Part shown: positions 9,919 to 16,156 of the stretch, one piece after another
Numbering within the stretch: the first letter of the stretch is position 1
How the letters are laid out: every line of letters starts with the position of its first letter
Assembly: GCA_964549495.1 (NCBI GenBank)
Contig: CAZJWJ010000107.1
Location: 1 to 16,156, forward strand
Direction: 5' to 3'
DNA length: 16,156 nt
From: JACKBJ01 sp964549495
Lineage (GTDB): Bacteria > Chloroflexota > Anaerolineae > Epilineales > Epilineaceae
Notes under the pieces: generated by a model
Databases searched by the model: none
Seen by the model: only the letters and a program-made list of their open reading frames with translations
What the model was told of the DNA's origin: nothing
Made by a program: the position numbers and the translations under genes

Positions 9919-11643
9919 TCAGTCTCCGTCTAGGGTGGACTCGAGGGCCTCGAGCTCGGACTCGATCAGCGCCACCAGCTCGGCCATCGGCTCGGCGTCC
10001 CAGATCAGTTCGGCGCCGGCGGCGTCGAAGAGCTCGGGCAGGCTGCGCGTACCGCCCAAGGCCAGGGCCTCCTGGTAGCGCCGCAGGGCCGCGCCGTGGT
10101 CGTCGCGGCTGGCCTTCCAGACCTGCAGGGCGCCCAGCTGGGCGATGCCGTACTCGATATAATAGAAGGGTGCGCGGAAGATGTGCAGCTTCTGATGCCA
10201 GAGCCGGCCGCGCTCGGCCTCGAAATCGCTCCAGTCGACGCCCACGCAGAAGCGGCGGTGCAGCGCGCTCCAGCGCTCGTGGCGCGCCTGGCGGTCCTCC
10301 TCGACACCCTCGGTGTAGACCTGGTGCTGGAAGGCGCTGACCGTGGCCATATAGGGCATGAAGAAGAGCATGCGCTCGAGGTGCTGGACCCGCGAGCGGA
10401 CGGCCTCCTGGTTGTCGTAGAAGCCGCCTTCGTCGCGCTCGATGTAAGGCGCCGCCAACAGCTCCATGGCCATCGAGGCCACCTCGGCGAACTCCATCGG
10501 CGAGCGGCGCTGCCAGATCAGGGGCCAGCGCGCGGCGGCCTCGAAGGCGTGGAAGGCGTGGCCGGCCTCGTGCAGCATGGTCTTGAGGTTGCTGTCGGTG
10601 CCGACCGAGTTCATGAAGATGAAGGGCATGCCGCGGGCCGGCAGGGTCATGCAGTAGCCGCCGGGCGCCTTGCCCTTGCGGTTCTCCAGATCCAGCAGGC
10701 CCGCCTCGTCCATCTGCCGGACGCGCTGGCCGAAGACCGGTCCCACCCGGTCGAAGATCCGCGCCGAGCCCTCGGCCAACTCCCGGCCCGACTCGAAGGG
10801 CTTCAGCGCCGCGGTCCCGTGCAGGTCGACCTCCACGTCCCAGGGCCGCAGGGCGTCCAAGCCCAGGGTCTCGGCGCGCTTGGCGGCGCGGCGCTCGAGG
10901 GCCGGCACGAAGGTTTGCGCGATGGCCTCGTGCATCCGCAGTGCGTCCTCGGGCGCGTAGTCGAAGCGGCCCAGGTCGCGCCACTTGAAATCTCGGTAGT
11001 TCTCGAAGCCGGCGTTCTCGGCGATCCTGCGGCGGATGGGCAGCAGCGACTGGTAGAGCTCGTCCAGCTCCTCGGCGACCGCCTCGAAGGCCGACTGGCC
11101 GGCCAGCCAGGCCTCGCGCCGGCGCTCGCGGCGGGGGTCGGCCAAGAGCGGCTGGAGCTGGGAGATGGTGTAGGACTTGCCATCCAGCTCGGCCGTCAAC
11201 GAGCCGGCGATGTCGTCGTAACGGCTGGCCTCGGTCTGCTCCTCGGAGAGCAGGGCCACGTTCTCCTGGCGGTAGATCTCGGCATCGCTGCGGAAGCGCT
11301 GCAGGGTGGTCGCCAGGCTTTCGTCGTCGTATCCGCTGGCCAGCAGGCGCTGCTTGAAGCGCTGGTCGATGGGCCGCAGCCGGGGCCAGACATCTTGGAT
11401 CACGTGGTGGTAGGCCGCCTTGCGATCCGGGTCGGTCGTGTCGCGCGAGTTCTCGATATAGGTCACCCAGATCGACTCGCCCACCCGCATGTTCAAGTCC
11501 GACCATTCCTCGAGCCAGGCCGGCAGCTCGGCCTCCGGCACCTCGCGCTCGAGCAGGCGCTCGAGCCGGCCCTCGATGGCCGGCCAGTCCGCCTGCAAGT
11601 CGAGGTGATCCGGCAAGGTGGGGATGGGTTCGATGCTGGACAT
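9919..11643 (-). CDS. M3B family oligoendopeptidase (PepF-like)
   Basis: Zinc metallopeptidase that degrades short peptides, usually in the cytoplasm; no signal peptide is visible, so a cytoplasmic role is inferred. The 574-residue protein has the helical M3 fold with the zinc motif H358-E-A-G-H362 followed by the third ligand region F-A-E387-V-A-S-M, and the M3 substrate-site segment F-Y-Y-I-E-Y-G-I-A (493-501). P-G-G-Y-C at 327-331 is typical of the PepF branch. ATG at 11643 was chosen for its GGGAG sequence eight bases upstream; an in-frame start at 11721 would add 26 low-complexity residues. The TGA stop is followed immediately and in frame by the M23 peptidase coding sequence, so the two are likely co-transcribed. 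A candidate promoter lies 41 bp upstream. Confidence 0.93.
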   Translation of the reverse strand: MSSIEPIPTLPDHLDLQADWPAIEGRLERLLEREVPEAELPAWLEEWSDLNMRVGESIWVTYIENSRDTTDPDRKAAYHHVIQDVWPRLRPIDQRFKQRLLASGYDDESLATTLQRFRSDAEIYRQENVALLSEEQTEASRYDDIAGSLTAELDGKSYTISQLQPLLADPRRERRREAWLAGQSAFEAVAEELDELYQSLLPIRRRIAENAGFENYRDFKWRDLGRFDYAPEDALRMHEAIAQTFVPALERRAAKRAETLGLDALRPWDVEVDLHGTAALKPFESGRELAEGSARIFDRVGPVFGQRVRQMDEAGLLDLENRKGKAPGGYCMTLPARGMPFIFMNSVGTDSNLKTMLHEAGHAFHAFEAAARWPLIWQRRSPMEFAEVASMAMELLAAPYIERDEGGFYDNQEAVRSRVQHLERMLFFMPYMATVSAFQHQVYTEGVEEDRQARHERWSALHRRFCVGVDWSDFEAERGRLWHQKLHIFRAPFYYIEYGIAQLGALQVWKASRDDHGAALRRYQEALALGGTRSLPELFDAAGAELIWDAEPMAELVALIESELEALESTLDGD

Positions 11644-11683
11644 GCGGCTGTCTCCCTGGCGTGGGTCGGGTGGTCGGAGGTGG

Positions 11684-11713
11684 ATTCTAGTGCGGTGGTG
11701 GTCGAGCCCCCAA
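11684..11713 (-). promoter_or_regulatory. Candidate promoter of the oligoendopeptidase gene
   Basis: Read on the minus strand, TTGGGG (11713-11708), an 18-base spacer and TAGAAT (11689-11684) precede the ATG at 11643. Predicted start point near 11677, leader about 34 nt. It repeats the TTGG-N18 layout seen at 3061-3090 and 14358-14387. Confidence 0.45.
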
Positions 11714-11766
11714 GGATACACCGCGGCGCAGAACGCTGCATCAACGGTCGGACCGCGGTCGAGAAC

Positions 11767-11810
11767 GAGCGCCCTGATCGCTGAGCGCCTGCCTCGAGCG
11801 ACGGGCGCTC
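11767..11810 (-). terminator. Weak hairpin at the topoisomerase gene end
   Basis: GGGCGCTC (11803-11810), overlapping the stop codon, can pair with GAGCGCCC (11767-11774), or its inner part with the nearer copy GAGCGCC (11783-11789). Two competing partners exist and there is no U-tract. It may mark the transcript end but the evidence is weak. Confidence 0.25.
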
Positions 11811-14277
11811 AGATCGAAACCGCCCGCTCGATCTCGGCCTCGGCCGCCTTCAGGTCGACCAGCGCGCTGCCCTGGTTGTAGCGGTTGGAGACCGGTACCT
11901 CGTCGATGGGCAGGTACTGGCGACGCCCGTTCTCGAAGATCACGTCCAGGTCCTCGGCGCCGAAGGCCACCGCGGCCAGCTCGCCGGTCGTGTCGCTGAC
12001 GTTGAGCGTTCTGAGGCCCTGCGTGCCGCGGCCCTTGGGTGGGTACTCCGAGAGCGGCACCCGCTTGACGTAACCCTTCTGGCTGACGATGAAGACCTGG
12101 GTCGTGTCGAGCGCGTCGGCCGGCACCAAGGCGCCGGACAAGAGGCGATCGCCCTTCTTGAGGCCGATGCCGGCCACGCCCTTGGCCGAACCGCTGGCCT
12201 GGGGGTTGACGGCGCTGGCCGGGCTGCGCAGGACCTGGGCGCCGGCGGTGGCGAAGAGGAAGTCGGCCTCGTCGCCGGCGATGCCGCCGAAGAGCAGGCC
12301 GTCGTCCTCGCCGGAGAGGCCGATGACCGTCGACCAGCTGCCCGGTGTCAGCGAGAGGTCTTCGATGCGGGTGCGCTTGATCCGGCCGGCCCGAGTGCCC
12401 AGCACCAGACAGGCGTCCTCGGGTAGGCCCGACTCGGGCAGCAGCGCCGCGCCGATGATCTCCTCGCCCTTGTCCAGGCCCATCTCGCGCGGGCCGGCCT
12501 TCTCGGGCACGAAGCCCAGCGCGTTGCGCCAGGCGCGGCCGCGGCTGGAGAGCAGGATCACCTCGTCTTCCGGGCCGGCCCGCAACTGGGCCAGCTGGCA
12601 GGTGGTGGCGCGGCTGGTGACGCCCTCGCTGCGGCTGTAGCGGAAGCCGCTGGTGGGGCGGCGCTCGATGCCGGCCGTGGTCAGGAGCACCACCTGCGGG
12701 CCTTGGGGCAGGCGCAGCTCCGACTCGGTGACGACCTGCGTTCCGGCCACCGTCTCCTCCGAGTCCAGGATGATCGTGCGCCGCGGCGTGGCATGCGCTT
12801 CGCGGATGGCCTCGGTTTCCTCGACCACCACGCCCAGGCGCTTCTCCTCGCTGGCCAGGAGCGCCTGGAGGTAGCCGATGCGCTCGCGCAGCTCGCCGGC
12901 CTCCTCGCGCAGCTTGCTGGTCTCCAGCGAGGTCAGCCGGCGCAGCGGCATGTCCAGGATGGCCGTGGCCTGCAGCTCGCTGAGCTTCAGCTCCTTCATC
13001 AGATGCTTGCGCGCGCTGTCCGGCGTGCGGCTGCGGCGGATGATGGCCACCACCTCGTCGATGGCGTCCAAGGCCACCAGCAGGCCTTCGACGATGTGCA
13101 GCCGCGCCTCGCGCCGGGCCAGCTCGTGCCGCGTCCGGCGCTCGATGACCTCCAGCCTGAAGGCGACGAAGTGGGTCAGCATCTGGCGCAGGTCGAGCAT
13201 TTTGGGTCGCAGGCCCCCATCGCCGTCCGGCACCAGCGCCAGGCAGTTGCAGCCGAAGGTCTCCTGCAGCTGCGAGCGCTTGAGCAAATCGCCCATCACC
13301 TGCGGCGGCTTGGCCGTGCGCGAGAGCTCGACCACCACCCGCATGCCGTCGTCGAAGTCCGACTCGTCGCGCAGGTCGGTGATGCCGGTGATGTTGCCGT
13401 CCTTGACCTCGCGGGCGATGCGCTCGAGCACGGTCGACTTCTGAACGCCGTAGGGCAATTCCGAGATGACGATGTTGTGCTTTCCGCCGGCGATGGGCTC
13501 GACCTGCATGCGGGCTTGCACGATGATGCGGCCCTGACCGCTCTCGTAGGCGCCTTGGATGGTATCGCGCACCTGGCCGCCCAGCTGGCGGTAGCGGTAG
13601 ACCAGGCCGCCGGTGGGGAAGTCCGGACCGGGCACGATCTCCATCAGCTCCTCGGTGTCGATCTGCTCGCGGCGCTTCCAGTTCTTGACCACGTGCACGA
13701 TGGCGTCCGCGATCTCGCCCAGGTTGTGGGGCGGGATGTTGGTCGCCATCCCCACGGCGATGCCGCTGGCGCCGTTGACCAAGAGGTTCGGGATGGCGGT
13801 GGGCAGGACGGCCGGCTCCTCCATCGAGTTGTCGAAGTTCTCGACGAAGTCGACCGTGTCGGCGTCGATGTCGGTCAGGAGCTGCTCGCCGAGGGCGCTG
13901 AGCCGGGCCTCGGTATAGCGCATGGCCGCCGCGCTGTCGCCGTCGATGGAGCCGAAGTTGCCCTGACCGTCGATCAGCACCTCGCGCAGGCTGAAGGGCT
14001 GGGCCATGCGCACCAGGGCGCCGTAGACCGACTGGTCCCCGTGCGGGTGGTACTTGCCCAGGACCTCGCCGACGATGCGGGCGCATTTGCGCTGAGGCCG
14101 GTCGGCGCGCAGGCCCATGTCGTACATGGCATACAAGATGCGTCGCTGCACCGGCTTGCAGCCATCGCGGACATCGGGCAGCGCCCGGTCCTCGATGGTC
14201 TTGGCGGCGTAGAGCCGGTAGGCCCGATCGAGCTCGGGCGTGAAGTCGAGGGTCTGGATCTCGAAGTCGTCGTGCAT
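11809..14277 (-). CDS. gyrA: Type IIA DNA topoisomerase A subunit (GyrA/ParC family)
   Basis: Catalytic breakage-reunion subunit; with a B subunit (not in this window) it passes one DNA duplex through another using ATP. The 822 residues contain the winged-helix and tower domains (about 1-500) with catalytic R120-Y121 in A-A-A-M-R-Y-T-E, and a C-terminal beta-pinwheel of repeated blades (about 510-810). H-P-H-G at 77-80 starts the quinolone region; E. coli Ser83 and Asp87 align with Q82 and G86 here (offset of one, as Tyr122 aligns with Y121). At the first blade, where gyrases carry the Q-R-R-G-G-K-G box needed for wrapping, the sequence is S-R-S-E-G (548-552); a box-like G-R-G-T-Q-G occurs at 749-754 in a late blade. 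GyrA versus ParC is therefore uncertain; F-G-S-I-D-G-D-S around 108-115 leans to GyrA. ATG with AGGA nine bases upstream; a strong candidate promoter lies at 14358-14387. Confidence 0.9.
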   Translation of the reverse strand: MHDDFEIQTLDFTPELDRAYRLYAAKTIEDRALPDVRDGCKPVQRRILYAMYDMGLRADRPQRKCARIVGEVLGKYHPHGDQSVYGALVRMAQPFSLREVLIDGQGNFGSIDGDSAAAMRYTEARLSALGEQLLTDIDADTVDFVENFDNSMEEPAVLPTAIPNLLVNGASGIAVGMATNIPPHNLGEIADAIVHVVKNWKRREQIDTEELMEIVPGPDFPTGGLVYRYRQLGGQVRDTIQGAYESGQGRIIVQARMQVEPIAGGKHNIVISELPYGVQKSTVLERIAREVKDGNITGITDLRDESDFDDGMRVVVELSRTAKPPQVMGDLLKRSQLQETFGCNCLALVPDGDGGLRPKMLDLRQMLTHFVAFRLEVIERRTRHELARREARLHIVEGLLVALDAIDEVVAIIRRSRTPDSARKHLMKELKLSELQATAILDMPLRRLTSLETSKLREEAGELRERIGYLQALLASEEKRLGVVVEETEAIREAHATPRRTIILDSEETVAGTQVVTESELRLPQGPQVVLLTTAGIERRPTSGFRYSRSEGVTSRATTCQLAQLRAGPEDEVILLSSRGRAWRNALGFVPEKAGPREMGLDKGEEIIGAALLPESGLPEDACLVLGTRAGRIKRTRIEDLSLTPGSWSTVIGLSGEDDGLLFGGIAGDEADFLFATAGAQVLRSPASAVNPQASGSAKGVAGIGLKKGDRLLSGALVPADALDTTQVFIVSQKGYVKRVPLSEYPPKGRGTQGLRTLNVSDTTGELAAVAFGAEDLDVIFENGRRQYLPIDEVPVSNRYNQGSALVDLKAAEAEIERAVSI

Positions 14278-14357
14278 GGGATGTCGTCCTGATCGTGCGG
14301 CAGGTCCTCGAAGGCTTGGGTGAAGAACTCGAACCGGGTCCGGCCCAAGACCTGGCC

Positions 14358-14387
14358 ATTATAGAACGGCTGTTCGCGCGGCGCCAA
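14358..14387 (-). promoter_or_regulatory. Candidate sigma-70 promoter of the topoisomerase gene
   Basis: On the minus strand TTGGCG (14387-14382), 18 bases, then a perfect TATAAT (14363-14358). Predicted start near 14351 and a leader of about 73 nt before the ATG at 14277. This is the best promoter in the window. Confidence 0.6.
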
Positions 14388-14640
14388 TGATGGGGATTCT
14401 CGATGGAATGGGATCGATGCTGACATCATCGCACATCGAGGTCATTGCTCCTGGCGAGACCGACGAAGGGGCGATGATCGTCCCAGGATCCGGAAGGGTA
14501 CATGTAACCCATTCTCATCCTAAGCTTAAAATTGACATCAGGCCGTATCTTGACCACTGCTCGTGACGTTACTGACACAGAGGCGATCCATGCGCCGGCA
14601 GGCCGGCTTGCTGCCGAGCAGGAGATACAGCCTCGAACAG
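14388..14640. other. Gene-less upstream half of the divergent region
   Basis: The divergent gap between the topoisomerase gene and the DUF7948/SBBP gene is 467 bp. This part has an AT-rich island at about 14515-14535 and a perfect TTGACA at 14532-14537, but no -10 hexamer at 16-19 bases. A 6-bp stem, CGGCAG (14596-14601) with CTGCCG (14611-14616), is also present. The open frame on the minus strand here does not look like a protein. Confidence 0.4.
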
Positions 14641-14707
14641 GGCGATTGGCGGGGCGGGATGGTACCCCGACCGCGAATCGCCGAACGAAGTCGATTCGGT
14701 GACGAAT
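14641..14707 (+). promoter_or_regulatory. Possible structured 5' leader with competing hairpins
   Basis: Three stems can be drawn. Stem A pairs GGCGATT (14641-14647) with AATCGCC (14676-14682) and has an inner stem CGGGG (14650-14654)/CCCCG (14665-14669). Stem B pairs CGAATCG (14674-14680), which overlaps the 3' arm of A, with CGATTCG (14692-14698). Stem C is ATTCG-GTGA-CGAAT (14694-14707), closed by a GNRA-type tetraloop and overlapping the 3' arm of B. A and C can coexist, B excludes both. That is the form of a switching leader, but the start codon is a further 37 bases downstream and no known riboswitch consensus was recognised. Confidence 0.35.
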
Positions 14708-14744
14708 GACCTCACATCGCCACATCTATAGAGGGGAAGCAAGC

Positions 14745-16156
14745 ATGCATACCGCGCGGATCTTGGCCCGAATGGCCGGGGTACTGTTGATGAGCGCCGT
14801 GCTCGTCGCGCCGTGGTCCACGGCCGACGTCGCGATGGCTCAGGACGATCACGATCTTTCCGGCTTCAAGGGCGTGCGCCCGGCCGAGTTCGTGCCCAAC
14901 CTCGGCCAGTTCGGCGACGAGCAGCAGGTGCTCTACCAGCTGAACGATGGGGGCCTGAGCGTCTGGCTCTCGCCGGACGGCATCACCTACAGTGCGCTCG
15001 ACCTGACGCCGCTAGGCGCTGGCGAGCAGGGCGAGCAGTCGGAGATCACCACGGATCAACCCCAGTGGGAGGATCTCGGTGACACCGTCGTCCAGGGTCA
15101 TGCGATCAAGACCCAGTTCGTAAACCCCTTCGGTGGCATGGCCATCGAGCCCGGCGACGAGCTGTCGACGGAGCTCAACTGGCTGATCGGTGACAGCGCC
15201 GACCACGTGACCGGCGTGCACGCCGTAGAGGATGTCACCTACGCCGACGTCTGGGAGGGCATCGATCTCCTCCTCACGGGTACGGTCGACGAGCTGGAAC
15301 AGCAGGCGTCCGTCATGAAGCAGAGCTGGATCGTGGCGCCGGGTGCGGATCCCTCGGACATCGCCCTGCGCTACGAGGGTGCGGACAATCTGGTCATCGA
15401 CAATCGCGGCCGGCTGATCATCGGCAACTCGCTCGGCCAGCCCATCATCGAGGATGCGCCGATCGCCTTCCAGGGCTCCGGAGCCAGCTACGAGCCGGTC
15501 GGCATCACCTTCGAGCTCGATGGCGATGTGTTGAGTTTCGAGGTGGGCGGCTTCGATCCGACCCGCCCGCTTTACATCGACCCGACCGTGCGCTTTTCGC
15601 GCGACTTCGGTGGCACCAGCTCGGACTACCTGGCCGAGATGCAGGAGGACGGCACGGGCCGCTACTTCAGCGGCTTCACGTTCTCGTCATCTGGCTTCCC
15701 GACCACGGGCGGCGCCTTCGACACCGTGTACAACAATGTCGAGAACTTCGCGGTCAAGTTCGATGCCGACCTAAACAATCAGATCTGGGGCACCTACATC
15801 GGCAGCTCCAGCTCGGACTACGGTGGAAACTCCTACCTTCTGCCCGGCGGTGAGTTGGTCATGGTGGGCCAGTTCCTGAGCACGCCCCCCAACGGACTCG
15901 GCTGCGGCGGCAGTGCGCTGACCAGCCTCGGCAGCAGCAGCGGTAGCTACGATGTCTTCGCATACCGGCTCAACAGCACCGGCTCCTGCTTGCTCAGTGC
16001 GCTCGAGCTCCAAGGTTCGAGCGTCGACTACGTGGCGGATATCGAACGAAACAGCAACGGCGACTACTACATCACCGGGTCGACGCTCTCGACCAACTTC
16101 CTCTCCGGGCAGCCGCTCAGTGGCTTCAATCTGACGCTCGATGGCAGCTATGCCGC
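14745..16156 (+). CDS. Secreted DUF7948/SBBP beta-propeller protein, 5' part
   Basis: The open frame starts at ATG 14745 (GAGGGG eight bases upstream) and runs off the window after 470 codons without a stop. A signal peptide is clear: R5 and R9, a hydrophobic run at about 11-22 and a likely cut after A-M-A near residue 32. Residues about 45-285 follow the DUF7948 pattern: F-V-P-N-L-G-Q-F, then V-L-Y-Q-L, V-T-Y-A-D-V-W-E-G-I-D-L-L (164-176), a P-G-A-D-P-S-D-I-A-L-R-Y-E-G-A block (199-213), and P-L-Y-I-D-P (275-280). SBBP-type propeller repeats begin there: F-G-G-T-S-S-D-Y (288-295), G-S-S-S-S-D-Y (353-359), with G-D-Y-Y-I-T-G-S-T (439-447). These proteins are large, exported and of unknown function, often with C-terminal adhesion or sorting domains. 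C389-x25-C415 could form a disulphide. Not in an operon with its divergent neighbour. Confidence 0.88.
   Translation, partial: MHTARILARMAGVLLMSAVLVAPWSTADVAMAQDDHDLSGFKGVRPAEFVPNLGQFGDEQQVLYQLNDGGLSVWLSPDGITYSALDLTPLGAGEQGEQSEITTDQPQWEDLGDTVVQGHAIKTQFVNPFGGMAIEPGDELSTELNWLIGDSADHVTGVHAVEDVTYADVWEGIDLLLTGTVDELEQQASVMKQSWIVAPGADPSDIALRYEGADNLVIDNRGRLIIGNSLGQPIIEDAPIAFQGSGASYEPVGITFELDGDVLSFEVGGFDPTRPLYIDPTVRFSRDFGGTSSDYLAEMQEDGTGRYFSGFTFSSSGFPTTGGAFDTVYNNVENFAVKFDADLNNQIWGTYIGSSSSDYGGNSYLLPGGELVMVGQFLSTPPNGLGCGGSALTSLGSSSGSYDVFAYRLNSTGSCLLSALELQGSSVDYVADIERNSNGDYYITGSTLSTNFLSGQPLSGFNLTLDGSYA

Noticed and set aside
14532..14560. Perfect TTGACA as -35 of a promoter for the DUF7948/SBBP gene
   Set aside because: No -10 hexamer at 16-19 bases and it lies over 200 bases before the start codon; kept only as a remark.
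14426..14725. 99-codon minus-strand frame in the divergent gap
   Set aside because: Basic, serine-rich translation without pattern, no clear ribosome binding site, and it overlaps the probable leader of the plus-strand gene.

Overview
The window reads as chromosome of a high-GC, Gram-negative bacterium. From about 3.1 kb onward the DNA is strongly G+C-biased at third codon positions. The exported proteins (a DNRLRE-like protein and a DUF7948/SBBP-type protein) are types seen in large-genome environmental phyla such as Acidobacteriota, Planctomycetota and Chloroflexota. I cannot assign a phylum from this sequence.

Layout. (1) Positions 1-3060 are an AT-richer, accessory-looking stretch. It holds a small exported DNRLRE-like protein (+), a small membrane protein (+), an array of five 22-bp tandem units (1457-1566), a gene-less segment, and a stand-alone HsdR N-terminal nuclease-like protein (-). 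(2) Positions 3182-8197 are a minus-strand operon: L-glutamate-gamma-semialdehyde (P5C) dehydrogenase, then a CYTH-CHAD protein, then an exopolyphosphatase of the Ppx/GppA family with an HD domain. The last two overlap by four bases (GTGA). (3) Divergent from it is dusA (+, tRNA-dihydrouridine synthase A). (4) Positions 9394-11643 (-) hold an M3B oligoendopeptidase followed in the same frame, directly after its stop, by a membrane-anchored M23 metallopeptidase that seems to start at CTG. (5) Positions 11809-14277 (-) encode a type IIA topoisomerase A subunit (GyrA/ParC family). (6) Positions 14745 to the end (+) hold the 5' part of a large secreted DUF7948/SBBP beta-propeller protein with a structured-looking leader.

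How the genes fit together. The CYTH-CHAD and Ppx pair is a polyphosphate module (binding/triphosphatase plus hydrolase), co-transcribed with a proline/glutamate catabolic enzyme. The rest is housekeeping (dusA, topoisomerase, peptidases) next to accessory genes. No complete mobile element, CRISPR array, tRNA or rRNA was seen.

The points most worth a second look are the 22-bp repeat array, the possible CTG start of the M23 gene, the Gln/Gly pair at the two main quinolone-determining positions of the topoisomerase, the mutually exclusive hairpins before the DUF7948/SBBP gene, and a recurring TTGGNG-N18-TANNNT promoter layout.
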